64,000 bases of DNA, from assembly GCA_033398695.1 (NCBI GenBank), contig CM065802.1, positions 168,945,965 through 169,009,964 on the forward strand, read 5' to 3'. The translations under genes and the position numbers were made by a program. The notes below the pieces were generated by a model. That model made no database searches. It had not been told where the DNA came from and was given only the letters and a program-made list of their open reading frames with translations. Shown piece after piece: positions 25,801-36,134 of this stretch. The stretch is from Orobanche coerulescens (Eukaryota > Streptophyta > Magnoliopsida > Lamiales > Orobanchaceae). Within the stretch, counting starts at the first letter, position 1. Each line of letters starts with the position of its first letter.

Positions 25801-27355
25801 GGACATACCGATCCTTTTTAACGTTCATTAAACATTGGATTTCGCATAAAATCATTTATCAATAATTATACCGATGAAATATGAAATGTATGGGCAAGAT
25901 ACTTGCCTCGAAATTGGCACGCAAGTATTCCGACGAACACGGCTCAACCGGAAAGCTTCGAAACGCCCGATGCTATCGAAAAGGAAGACGACGATGAACG
26001 GAAGGGTTCAACACGGTTTCTTCGCAAGAAACACGACCCTAACATCATACAATTAATAAATCAACGATCATACGATGAAGAATAATCGTAGAACGCCCGA
26101 AAACCCCTCTAAGACATTTTACCGGACACCTTCAAGGCGTCGGTCAAGAACTCGACCCAAATAACGAATCGATACGATCCAACCATGGAATAACAAGGGA
26201 AATGATATAATACATCTAAATAATCATCAATCCATCAAAATCCTAAGTTAAATCGGATTAAACGGACGAAATCGAACAAAATACCCAAAATCCCCAAAAT
26301 TAGATTTCTAGAGAATCTGACCTGATTCGCTCGATCAAAGGATGTTATAGGATGGATGATTGATGATATAACCCAAAGAACTCCATGGATATGTTTCTAA
26401 ACAACATGGCTTCAAGCTTAGAACACGCCCAGCTGCGGAAGAGGAGAAGAAGAAGGGAAAGAAATGAGCTGAAATGCTCAAAAAAAGAATTTATAGGGTT
26501 GATCGCCTGCCGGACACGGCCGTGCCCGATCGGCACGGTCGTGTCGCAAGTGGCCGACAGGGACTCGGCCGTGTCTGCTTGACACGGTCGCGGTGCGGAA
26601 GGGCCTTCCGATAGTGACCCGTCAAGCGGCGACTCGGCATGACTCGGCCGTGTCACGGAACACGGTCGGGCGTGTCAGCGATCGGTTCGGCTTATCCGGA
26701 AGAGTTCGGCCGCAGGCCGTGTCGGACGACACGGTCGGGTCTGAGACGAAACTCCGGCATTTCCGGACGAAATGCGGCCCGGGCCGTGTCGTACGACACG
26801 GCCGAGTTCGGCCGGCAGTGATCGACCGATAACGAGCGGGTGAGCTAAAACGACCATAACTCTCTCGTCCGGACTCCGATTGAGTCACCGTTTGAACCAT
26901 TGGAAAGCTAACTTGATGCTTTCTAATGTCGCAAAGATTCAGAATTTTTGGAGTTTCCAAGAATTAATGGTGACTTTACAAAGTCGAACTCCCACGTGAA
27001 AAAGTCGATTAAGGACACAGAACTCAACTAAACGACACTGAAACGAACTCGGATGACAAAAAGTGCAGAATTAATCATTCTCGGAATGACGAAAAGGTCA
27101 TGATAGAGTTGTCAAAACGAACTTCCGCCGAAAAAAAAAGAAATTACCGGAAATCGAAATTACGGATATTACAATTTCTTTGTTCAAATACACACTGTTA
27201 TCGAATTTACATCACATATCAAAATGGTCATATAATTACAATGATATTATCAAAGAAATGCATAAAATTTCAATAATATCAGAACAATTGTTTATTACCG
27301 CAAAAGGGTTCACTTCCTCCTCTTCAAACGGATTGGAGTCCCGACTACCGGCCAT
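16736..27355 (-). CDS. SCAMP: SCAMP gene, exons 1-6 (5' part), intron 1 carrying element B
   Basis: Secretory carrier-associated membrane proteins are four-span proteins of the trans-Golgi network, endosomes and plasma membrane. The six exons encode the cytosolic N-terminus: two NPF motifs ([13 protein letters not shown]), the [16 protein letters not shown] segment with TVDIPLD, a [19 protein letters not shown] helix, and the [12 protein letters not shown] block that precedes the first span. Intron 1 holds 8.25 kb of element B. Exons for the membrane spans are not found; they may lie left of the window or be lost. Two flaws are seen. The exon 2/exon 3 junction does not keep frame with the sites I can identify, and exon 6 has TG where the acceptor AG is expected. 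The copy may be a pseudogene, or the consensus may contain errors. Confidence 0.85.
16956..16989 (-). CDS. SCAMP: SCAMP exon 5
   Basis: 34 bases encoding [11 protein letters not shown] plus one base, the end of the coiled-coil helix. The acceptor is TGTGTAG| and the donor |GTAATT. Confidence 0.85.
17222..17284 (-). CDS. SCAMP: SCAMP exon 4
   Basis: 63 bases, phase 0 at both ends, encoding [20 protein letters not shown] followed by Q. This is the charged coiled-coil helix of plant SCAMPs. Flanked by CATAG| and |GTGAAC. Confidence 0.92.
17363..17470 (-). CDS. SCAMP: SCAMP exon 3
   Basis: 108 bases, 36 codons, beginning [19 protein letters not shown] and ending [10 protein letters not shown]. 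The acceptor is TTTCAG| and the donor |GTTTGT. It joins exon 4 in phase 0. Confidence 0.92.
17913..17962 (-). CDS. SCAMP: SCAMP exon 2
   Basis: 50 bases encoding [16 protein letters not shown] plus two bases. It has a strong acceptor, TTCTTGCAG|, and a donor |GTAATC. Joining to exon 3 at the visible sites gives a stop and a frame mismatch, so either this donor is not used or the sequence has an error here. Confidence 0.8.
17963..18915 (-). other. SCAMP intron 1, exon-2 side
   Basis: AT-rich sequence without repeats shared with the elements, running up to the ATTTC target duplication of element B. The short remainder of intron 1 (27179-27298) lies on the far side of the insertion. Confidence 0.7.
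18921..21649 (-). repeat. Element B left (3') LTR
   Basis: TGTAACACCC to GGTATTACA. It is almost identical to the right LTR between about 20050 and 20980, with clustered mismatches and indels near 19090-19330, 19780-19900 and 20990-21300. Two tandem units of about 73 bp at 19786-19930 (each with CGAGTCCCCGCAAGACATA or a close variant) are also present. Confidence 0.93.
20969..21290 (-). promoter_or_regulatory. Element B left LTR promoter: TATA box and ACACGGCCGTGT array
   Basis: CCTATAAATT on the minus strand at 20969-20977. Upstream, at 20993-21290, are repeated dyads of the type GACACGGCCGTGTC, many imperfect. Confidence 0.7.
21650..24430 (-). other. Element B interior, non-coding
   Basis: No reading frame resembles a retroelement protein. 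The minus strand begins with a primer site after the right LTR and ends with a purine tract before the left LTR. At 23806-23866 there is an LTR-terminus-like block (ATTATAGCGCCGTGG and CACGCCGGAACCCACCAG) similar to LTR starts elsewhere. Much of 21660-22700 is A-rich with scattered GAAC and CGAC motifs. Confidence 0.6.
24411..24427 (-). other. Element B primer binding site (initiator tRNA-Met)
   Basis: Minus strand TGGTATCAGAGCTTAGG, a full match to the usual initiator tRNA-Met primer site, three bases inside the right LTR. Confidence 0.92.
24431..27173 (-). repeat. Element B right (5') LTR
   Basis: TGTAACACCC to GGATATTACA, next to the ATTTC duplication. The TATA box is at 26489-26497 and the dyad array at 26514-26810 (minus strand). 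Tandem units lie at 25304-25377 and 25379-25450. Confidence 0.93.
26489..26810 (-). promoter_or_regulatory. Element B right LTR promoter: TATA box and ACACGGCCGTGT array
   Basis: Same layout as in the left LTR. The dyads are better preserved here, for example GACACGGCCG and CGGCCGTGTC at several sites. Confidence 0.7.
27299..27355 (-). CDS. SCAMP: SCAMP exon 1 with start codon
   Basis: 57 bases, 19 codons, [19 protein letters not shown], ending at a good donor GCG|GTAATA. This is the typical SCAMP N-terminus with two NPF motifs, which in this family bind EH-domain endocytic proteins. The upstream leader on the minus strand is CT-rich (TCTCTCTCTTTCTCTC), common in plant 5' leaders. The ATG is the first in frame for this exon. 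Confidence 0.92.
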
Positions 27356-28494
27356 GACAACAACTTCTATTCAGCCCAAAAGAAAAGGAGAATAAGAGAG
27401 AAAGAGAGAGATTTTTGACAAAACCATAAATATTACACCCAGATCGGGAGAATGTATGTGAAAATGGTGATCCAAATAGGGTTCTCATATTAAGTTTTGT
27501 GAAAATGGTGGAGGAAATGCCCAATCTGGACTCTGCCGAAAAATTTATTATGCACTTTGCGGCATTATTTTTTCCGAAAATTTGCATATAGTACTCCCTA
27601 GTAAATCTATTTGTCAAATATTTAATAGTTTGTCGATTTTTAACGGCCATATAAGTGGGTGACTGAATTTTAAATATTAGAAATAAAAAAATGGAATTCA
27701 GTAATTTTATTGAAAAGAAGTAATGTAAAACTGACTAATTCATAATGCAAATGTCGGTAAAGTCTAGGTTTTATGTGACGATCTTTCCGACAGTTATCTA
27801 CAAAAAGAAAAGTTGTCCTTAAAATGAATATAGTGATTTAATTAAGGGGAAAGCTTGTTTTGCCCTTTTACATATAGTATTATTTTTTTTTTTGCCTCAA
27901 GTTTAGCAACAATTCTTCTGATATCTAAATTGTCGAAATTGACCTTTACCCAAATAAATTCGAATCATATATTGTAATTTCGAGTCAACTTCAAAAAATA
28001 CAATATTGAGGAAGGTTGACAATCGGATAAAACGAATTAGATATCGAGTTAACCGAATGCGAGTTTAATATATCGAGTTACAACATCAACATGTATGTAA
28101 CTATTCGCCAGCTACCCCGAGTTAACCGAATGCGAGTTAACCGAGATCAGACCTTTACTTCTAATATATTATTTTTTTAATTTTTTAATAAAATTACATA
28201 TTGTAAGAAAATTCTGAAAAAAATAGTATTTATTTAATGAAGACATATTTTGTATAAAATATCTTTTTTTGTTTTAACAAATTTTTACATATTTTTTTAA
28301 TTTTTAATAAAATTATATATTGTAAGAAAATTTTGAAAAAAAAATAGTGTTTATAAAATAATATAGTATTTATTTAATGGAGACATATTTTATATAAAAT
28401 ATCTTTTTTGGTTTTATTAAATTTTAATTAGTCTTAAAGTATAATTTTTATTTTGAAAGAAATTTATCTTTTTATTTATTAATAGTCTAAGGCA
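27356..28494. other. Upstream flank of SCAMP, AT-rich, no gene
   Basis: It contains the CT-rich leader and presumed promoter of SCAMP on the minus strand, but I cannot place a TATA box with confidence. The sequence from 27950 to 28150 has two copies of GAGTTAACCGAATGCGAGTT. A tandem duplication further right is listed separately. Confidence 0.5.
28165..28432. repeat. AT-rich tandem duplication, unit about 125-140 bp
   Basis: Both units contain ATATTGTAAGAAAATT, a TATTTATTTAATG run, GACATATTTT and TATAAAATATCTTTTTT, in the same order. The second unit has a short internal expansion (AAAATAATATAGT). Confidence 0.75.
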
Positions 28495-28682
28495 ACACAG
28501 GCACTGTGTTGCAGTGTGTAACACCTATTTATAGCTACAGCAGCACAGATTTATGTCTACGGTAACATCAAGGTAACAAGGTTGCGATAGGGCAAAAATT
28601 TCATAGCTACTGCAACACTTGAGAAGGCAACACCATGCCCATGAGGTGGCGATAGGCCATCTATGGCGTAGTGTTCATGGAC
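28495..28682. repeat. Short segment with GTGTTGC / GCAACAC and GCGATAGG motifs
   Basis: A GC-richer island in AT-rich sequence with several inverted and direct short motifs (GCAACAC, GTGTTGC, GCGATAGG). It resembles the sub-terminal repeats of DNA transposons, but no terminal inverted repeat or transposase is seen. Confidence 0.25.
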
Positions 28683-31017
28683 TGTTTCTAGAACAAAAAC
28701 ATCGTAATCTAATTACATTTCTTCGATCTTGAATCTTCGTCTTCTCGAACGGATCTTCCTCCGGTCATCGGCATTACATATAAATTTTACATTTGAAAAA
28801 TTGCATCCTATACAAATAAATAGGCTGAAAAAGGTCTTTACAACCCAATCGAACAAAACAAACGATTCAAAACTAGGTCCATGAACTACATCCCCATTCA
28901 AATTAATGCAACAATCACATTAAATAAATGGTAATACTTATTAATCTAAATATTGATCTAATTAACAAAAATTAATCCAATAATTAAAATTAAGCTAATT
29001 AATTCACATAATCGTTAATTTTAATTTGTTCCGGACAAAATAAATCTTTCATTAAATTAATTCCCTTAAAAAGTAAAATTACCATAATTATATTTTAGTC
29101 AAATTAAATCCAATTAAATTTGCGGGAAATTAATTTACCGAACGAAATATAAAAATGAAGTCGAAAAACAAAAAGTCCGTTTTGGGGTTTGGTTTTATCC
29201 GGTTGGACCGTTTTATAGATCATAAACTCGTAGACCTTTGATAATATCTTCTTCAAAGAAAAACCCGAGCAAGCCTTTTCTGGTTACCGACACGAACACA
29301 AATCTAATTCGTTGTAGCTTGTTGAATGATCCAACACCGAAAATGCCGAATGTCTCTATGTTATTACGCGTCGGATATTGATCCGAAAAATAAAATATCA
29401 ATTCATTCTCAAAGAACACGACTAGGAATTGATACGGTATTTTTCTTCTCCTCTTCTTCCTTTTCTTTCTCTCAAAGATGAACAAGAAAATGAAAATTAT
29501 TTTTTATTCCTCTTCACTTCAAAACTCACGGCTGGAGTAAGATATGTGTATGTGTGTTTTTCTTAAGTTTTTACCAAAATGAACGACTACACCATTTTAT
29601 ATCGTAATAGAGATCAAAATCATGAGATATGGAATCTCATCCATTTTGTCCTCATCTTTATATAAAACTAAACACACCACACATGGAAAAAGAAGCAACA
29701 TGGAAGGTAAGGAGAAATCATGGGGCGGACCACTTGAATTTGGTGAGAAAATGAGCCGAGCCACTCAGTTTGTGTACCGGACGTTCGCGTGTCTAGTCCG
29801 CTAAATACACTTCGTTTTATCCCAAATGTATTTAAACTTAATTATTTACTCTAATTAATTAATTTTATCAAATACAAAATTATAATAATATATTTCTAAG
29901 AAATAATATATGAATTAAATTAATCACCCGGTAATTAATTTTAATTCACTAGACCGCATGATTTATCAAATAAATCAAATTAGATATCTAATATCCAATA
30001 TTAATGAAGAGATAGTAAATACATATTTTATCCATCAAATATCCTTGTGCGCAAATCCATAGGTCCGTCTTAGTCGGCAATGGGAGGAACCAAATAGTAC
30101 AGGTAACACTTAGCCAGTCTAGTGCTTCATATCGTAACCCAACTAAGAACGAATGATTGGATCATTAAAAAATCTTATGCCATGAATACCTTATATGTAT
30201 AAACCCTTCAATCATATGTCCCGGTCAAGTATTAGGGCCACAGTAAAGTCAAACCCTACTGTAACTTGACTCTATGCTTTCTGATAATGCAAATTGAGAT
30301 CATCGAGCTCTCGTATATCAAATACAACTAGCTCTAAATGCTTTGTCAAAGGCTTATAATATCATTTTCCATTAATCGCATAGGACATTTACCTGCTCAC
30401 TTACACGAGAAAGAATTATATCCTAGTATTTAGTAGAGACTGCTACTTGCCCACTAAGTTGCATTTCGAGGTTGACCCCACCTATCGGCGATTGGATCGA
30501 ACTACTCTAATGGCTAACTTAATATCACAAGCACATCTCCTACTGAAACCTCAAGACAAAGGTCCACATATACCTATCACAACCTTTCGATTAAGTCATT
30601 GACAAACCCTGAGTGATATCCATGTGACCGAATCGAGGTGAGTCATGTTCGAGTATACTAATCTCATTAGCATACCTATATCGTGTGTTACCACTAACTC
30701 TTAGTGAAGACAGGCACTCTACATGTAAAAGTACACGTTATACAAATCATGGCTAAACTTAATGCCCAATTAAGTTTTATCGACTTGCGAACTTAATGAA
30801 CCATTCAAGCTCTAAACTCTTCCAGTGCCTATCTCCTTATCTCCATAAGGAGTATAATGTTTGCTCTCTAATGCAAGGGATATTATTCTATATACCAAAT
30901 CACAATGCTAGTGATATACAATAATATAGAAATAATAATTGCCTTATTAAATATACATAATTACAATACAAATGCTCTCACTCTCTCATCCTCTGAGTGG
31001 CATTCGAGGGCATAACA
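28683..31017 (-). mobile_element. Candidate solo LTR of a Ty1/copia element, 2.3 kb
   Basis: The segment begins TGTTTCTAG and ends GCATAACA, giving TGTT...AACA ends. It has a TATA-like TTTATATAAA near 29658 and no coding capacity. The right end matches my recollection of copia LTR starts (minus strand TGTTATGCCC). No target duplication is visible, and no primer site or polypurine tract lies beside it. The boundaries are therefore provisional. Confidence 0.45.
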
Positions 31018-31138
31018 CCTAGAACCTTAGTTGAGTAATTTTTGGGGATTTTCCTTGATTTTTCGATTTCATCCGAAAGTGATGAATTGGTTGGGTAATT
31101 CTTATTGTCTTGGTTGTGATCTTCGGATTGGGAACTCG
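31018..31138 (+). mobile_element. Element F 5' LTR, first fragment
   Basis: This sequence lies directly left of copia 2, and the sequence to the right of copia 2 continues the same LTR. The LTR start is missing; the left boundary abuts the candidate copia LTR. Confidence 0.5.
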
Positions 31139-32624
31139 TGAAGAGATAAATTTACCACTAGAAGGGGGGTTGAATAGTGGTAATGCGGAATATCGAACTT
31201 TCTTGCGAATAAATGAGAATAGTGCAGAAAATAAAAGACTCAAAGATTTATAGAGGTTCGACAACTTGCCTACATCCTCTCTCCGACTTCATTTTCTATT
31301 GGCTCAAGAACAACCATAAACTTGACTCGTCTTCGATCGATCCGAGTACACAACCGTTACAACCGCTTGTCTTCTATTGCTCCAAGCTCAACCACTCTCA
31401 AAATTTAAACTTTGTTTATCTAGTGTTCTATAGGAACTAGATAATCCGCACTTACGAATATAGGAGTATAATCCTAACAATGCCGGATCAAAGATCCTCA
31501 TAACACCGGATTAGTGACTCTTGATTTGTTTCTCTAAAGCTCAAGTATGAGTGATGCAACACTCACAACCAAATGAAAAATACAAAGTATAATAAATATT
31601 ACAAGGTATATCACTCTTTGTATCTTTCTTCTCACAACTTAAAATGCAATAAAAGATATGAAACTGAGCTCAAGTATGCTTTGATTGCTTGTATGCTTGT
31701 ATGCTTGTATGCTTGAAGTTGTGTATTTGATACCCAAGTCCTATGGGTATTTATAGGTGTCAACCATTCTTCAAATACGGAAATTTGTATTATTAGCGTG
31801 CGATAATAATACCTTCTAGCATGTGTAATCGTCTCTGACTTGGCCTTTCTGAACGGTCACAAAAAAATGTTCCAACGATAAAATTGTATGGCTAGCGTGC
31901 GCTAGTCATGTACTCGTAGTGTGCGTTATCGGTTAGTCAATAAGTCTCCAATCTTGACTTTGATAGTGTTGGTTTGTCTCCCCAACGTCTCTTTGTCCAA
32001 CGGCTAAATTTGAACTTAGCGTGCGCTAGTAATCATGCATAGCGTGCGCTAGTAATATTTAATTCCAGTCTTTTCCAGATTTCACGGATCTTCTTTGACT
32101 CCTGTGTTTCCAATGGTAGAAAATCCAACGGTAAGTTGTTGACTGAATTAGCGTGCGCTAATGATTATGAATAGCGTTCGCTATATATTTTCTTCAGTAA
32201 CGTACGTTACCCTTTGTAGCGTACGTAAATGTCTTCTCATTTTGAGTCCAGTAGCTACTGGACTACTAACCATGTTATCCGGTAGCGTGCGCAAGATATG
32301 TGGAGTAACATGCGCTAAGTCCTTGTAGTAGCGTACGTAGATAATTGTTTGCAGCGTGCGCAAGTTCTTTTCCTCTTTCTCTCCCGACCTTATTTAGTAA
32401 TTTAGCATGCGCAAATGTTGGAGATCTTGCGTGCGCTATCCATCAGGTAACTTCACTGGGCTGCAGCTGAGTTGTCTTGGCTGTGTGAAATCCTCGATAG
32501 CGTGCGCTATTCTGGTATAGGTAGCGTGCGCTAAGTCCATTTTGCTTCTTCAATATAACAACGTGCTGAGATCTATTTAAATGTTTTGAATGCAATTATC
32601 ATCAAAATACTTTTTGAGTCAACA
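31139..32624 (-). repeat. Copia 2 left (3') LTR
   Basis: TGAAGAGATAAATTTACC to TTGAGTCAACA. The same family recurs at 41485 and, cut by the window end, at 62795. It has a tandem GCTTGTATGC run near 31688-31715. Confidence 0.93.
31748..32535 (-). promoter_or_regulatory. Copia 2 left LTR promoter: TATA box and TAGCGTGCGCTA array
   Basis: The minus strand has CTATAAATA at 31748-31756. Upstream are many TAGCGTGCGCTA, GCGTACGTA and related dyads, and at 32246-32263 the perfect 18-base palindrome GTCCAGTAGCTACTGGAC. Confidence 0.75.
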
Positions 32625-32640
32625 ATCTCCCCCTTTTTGA
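32625..32640 (-). other. Copia 2 polypurine tract
   Basis: Minus strand TCAAAAAGGGGGAGAT directly before the 3' LTR, the usual plus-strand priming site. Confidence 0.88.
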
Positions 32641-32994
32641 TGATGTCAAAACATTTAATTTATACCTGCAAAAATATTTTAAAATACTTCGAATCAAGGT
32701 AACTTGTTCGATATATTAGTGCGTTTCGGTTTTTGGAGTATTCTTCCCCTTTTTGACATAAACAAAAAGGAACTCCCCCTGAATTGTTGCATTTTTAACA
32801 ACTAATACCAACAAAATGTCATGAACCAAAACGAAATCACTTAAATAGCAAATGCCAAACTTCAACCAAGCAAATGAAGAGAAATGCAAATTCCATTAAA
32901 ACGAAGTTCAAGCAATACATAAAAGTTCAAAGCATAAGACATAAAAACCATTCGAAAGATAAGTTTCTACAATCAAGCATCAAATTCCTAGACT

Positions 32995-33456
32995 CTAAGG
33001 TGCTGGATCGGAAGAGGAGGATGGGAATGGGAACAACGGATCTGTGTATTGAATTAAATCAGATATCAGCTCGCAAACTTCCCGGACTTCTGAGCGAAGA
33101 GACCGAACATCCTCTCGAATTTCCATTTGAGAGGTCTCGATGCTCCGCATCCAAGCGCAAAGATCACTTTCTTCTTCTTCCGTGACGGCGTCTCTCATCG
33201 GTCGCTTGCCTTTTGTCTTCGGGTGACGAACAAATTTTCCGGTTTGCAACTCCCGAAGAGTATGAGGTCCTCGATGTGTCACACGCTCGGCCGGGGTTGG
33301 TGTTCGTGTCCCTTTCGGCACTTGATCGTCTTCTCAAAGATACGGAAATAGCACCCAACCTCTATTGAATGTTTCAACGTAGTGCATTGCTTTGAGGGTG
33401 AGATCGCTAATCTCATGTCCTCGAGACACCGGAACGGATGCCTCACTAGAAAAGTC
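32995..33456 (-). pseudogene. Copia 2 accessory ORF, C-terminal part (beyond solo LTR G)
   Basis: Counting one AAGTC duplication only, the frame is continuous with the part at 36135-36920. It starts within the codons after HFHVDF and continues SSEASVPVSRGHEISDLTLK. One TGA stop interrupts it near 33340. It ends with a charged segment (EESDLCAWMRSIETSQ, then VRSLRSEVREV) likely to be helical, and a stop at 32995. The role is unknown; see the N-terminal part. Confidence 0.65.
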
Positions 33457-36129
33457 TGTAACACCCCAACTAGGCGGATATTACAGTGCCGTGGACCCCC
33501 GACTGGGACCCACCAGGCGAATGAAAACTGATGAAGTAAATAATATAATTGTAGTACAAAACCACATTATATTACCAAATACTCCGATGAGGAGCTTAAG
33601 TACAATACACCAAGACAATACAGAATACTAGTATATTTTATGTGAAGATAAAATACACCACCCTGAATAACTAAACATCTCAAACGGAATTTTGCAGCGG
33701 AAAATACAAACGACTGAAATGACTGAAATGACTGAAGTGACTGAAATGACTGAAATAATCGGAATGACTGGGGGCCCCTACTAGTATCACTGGGACTCCT
33801 CGCCGTCAACATGCTCTTCCCGTGCCTTTGCCTTGCCGTGACCTGAAAACAAGATCCCCTAACGGGGTCAGTTACACAGAACAACAATCCTCAAGGGTTG
33901 AAAATACACAATCATGATATATCTGAAGTTATGAAATATCCTTAGTTATGAATTACGCTGAAGAGGAGTATCATAGTACGCCCGTAGTGTTCTGTGAAAG
34001 TGTACAAGACGGATGACCGGACACACCCGTCCTTGTACCAAATTAGTCTCACGGAGGTAATCGTTACCGTGTGCACAGTCCAATGTATCACTCCCAATAC
34101 ATGGCCATCACGTGCCCGACTAAAAATTCCACACATCCGCAGCCGGCTACGCAATGTGAACCCAGAAGTTCATGTGAACGAAAATGACCATAATGAATAT
34201 CAATGAATAATAATCTGACAAAGTTAAGAATGACTCACCGAGATGAAAGTAATAGTGAAGTGATTGATAGTTTCAATGAAATGATTGGAACCGCCGTTCC
34301 TCATTAATGAAGTGATTATTCGACAATTACAAGTCTCAATATGATTAATACAATGATGAATGAGTTATGATTATGAATGATCAACAACAAAAGGAATAAA
34401 TATCCTTTTAACCGAGTAAGAATTAACTTACACAACACCGGTGACAATTATCCTTCCACGAACAATGTCCTAATTGAGATATTTGTCGCTTGAACAACCT
34501 TGAATAAATACAATTACCAACAATCCGTTCAATATACGAATCAAACACGAATATAACGAACTCAAAACGTCGATACGCTTAAACCAAGTTCATTGGGGCA
34601 TTATATCGAACACAGTGCGGCCAAACTACGATTGATTATAACCAAACCTCAAAAATACCAACATCAAATCCCTAAGAAGTGTTTCAAACCAACAAAACAT
34701 CTTCAATACGATCAATAATCCATTATGAATATCCAAAATTGTGGATTCAACAACCATTAATCGAAAACCCCCAAAACCAACTCAATATTCAAGGTGTTCT
34801 TGAATAATCCCTCAATAATCCAATGAATCTTTATACAAACTCATAATCATATATATATATATATATATCCATTCATATAACATGATTATAACGTCCAAAA
34901 CATCATATATCAACACAAAATCGAAATCCAAGATGTTGAAGAAATTACCTCTAGAAGATCCAACCACTTCGATCCGATGAACACGAGTTAAATCGAGTAT
35001 CGAGGCTCCCAAATGAATGAAAATGATGAAAATCTAACCCTCAAGTGATTGAGGATGGAAAAATCCCTCCCTCAAGTCTCTCTCTCAGAACAAAGTGAAG
35101 AAAAGGATGAAAATGATGAAAAAGTCCCGGCCGACTCCTTATAAACTGCCCGAAGTTACGGCCGTAACTCGGCCTTCTTACGGCCGTAACATTCCAGGTC
35201 AACGCCCTTACGGCCGTAACCGGCCAACTCGTACGGCCGTACTCGGCTTCGTCCAAATACCTACCGACAGACTTACGGCCGTATCCGCTCCTGACTTACG
35301 GGCGTAACTCGCGCTCGTCTAAAACATATGCCGACATCCTTACGGCCGTACCCGCACACCTTACGGGCATAACTCGGATGATACGGCCGTATCCGGCCAA
35401 ACTTACGGGCGTAAGCCCCCTTCGTCGAAAATGACCAGGCACCCTGCCTGTAGCGTACGGCCGTATCCGGCCAAGCCTTACGGCCGTACCTTCCTCGTCT
35501 TACGGCCGTATGCTGTAACCTTTACGACCGGAAGTCCTTCTCGTCCGACATAACCTGAAATATACGAATACCAATTACGGCCGTATCCTACCCTTCTTAC
35601 GGTCGTAACTCGCCTTCGGCCAAAAATGCCTGGGCAGCCTGCTGGACACGTATGGCCGTACCTGCTAAACATACGGCCGTATTCCGAAACCTTACGGCCG
35701 TAAGTCCCGTTCATCCAAAATGGCCTGAAATCAATGAACCCTTGTTACGGACGTAACCTAAAATCCTTACGGCCGTAACTCAATGCTGGAGAAGGTGAAA
35801 ATTCCGATAACTCCGATTCCTCGCTACGACTGATGAATGATCCGACATATCATACGAATGTGAAAGTGAACAAGTCCAACACATGCCAAAGATGATACTC
35901 CCAGTACAAGACTACCAATCACGATGAAAATGATAATAATCCCATCACAGTCTATAAACGGAGATGAAGTGACGATCGGTAACTGATATACGGTTACAAC
36001 ATGCCAACAGTGAACGCAAAAAAATGAATCATGAATGATGATGATTATTAATGAGTGAAAATTACTGAGTGACAATTACAGACTGATAATTACTGAATGA
36101 AAATGAATGAATTACAACCGGGTATTACA
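33457..36129 (-). mobile_element. Solo LTR G (Ty3/gypsy) inside copia 2
   Basis: It runs from TGTAACACCCC to GGTATTACA, 2.67 kb, flanked by a perfect target duplication AAGTC (33452-33456 and 36130-36134). No interior or second LTR is present, so it is the product of LTR-LTR recombination. The insertion is within the accessory ORF of copia 2 and must be younger than copia 2. Confidence 0.92.
35137..35785 (-). promoter_or_regulatory. Solo LTR G promoter: TATA box and TTACGGCCGTAA array
   Basis: TTTATAAGG on the minus strand near 35138-35146. Upstream (35150-35785) lie about twenty copies or variants of TTACGGCCGTAA, the densest array in the window. Confidence 0.78.
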
Positions 36130-36134
36130 AAGTC

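Larger units (their letters stand above)
18921..27173 (-). mobile_element. Element B: non-autonomous LARD-like gypsy element in SCAMP intron 1
   Basis: Two near-identical 2.73-kb LTRs flank a 2.78-kb interior. The target duplication ATTTC (18916-18920 and 27174-27178) is perfect. A primer site at 24411-24427 and a purine-rich tract at 21650-21668 (minus strand) are intact, but no gag or pol frame exists. LTR ends (TGTAACACC...GGTATTACA) and the GTTTCGGGACGAAACTT block are shared with gypsy C and D, so a related chromovirus probably supplied the proteins. Large LTRs with a non-coding interior fit the LARD description. It lies in the same orientation as the SCAMP gene. Confidence 0.92.

Noticed and set aside
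28495..28682. Call of a CACTA or Mutator DNA transposon
   Set aside because: Only short GCAACAC/GTGTTGC motifs are present; no terminal inverted repeats, target duplication or transposase.
31748..32535. Dyad arrays as CRISPR-like arrays
   Set aside because: Repeats are 10-14 bp, irregularly spaced and mutated, with plant LTRs around them. There are no cas genes and no fixed spacer length.
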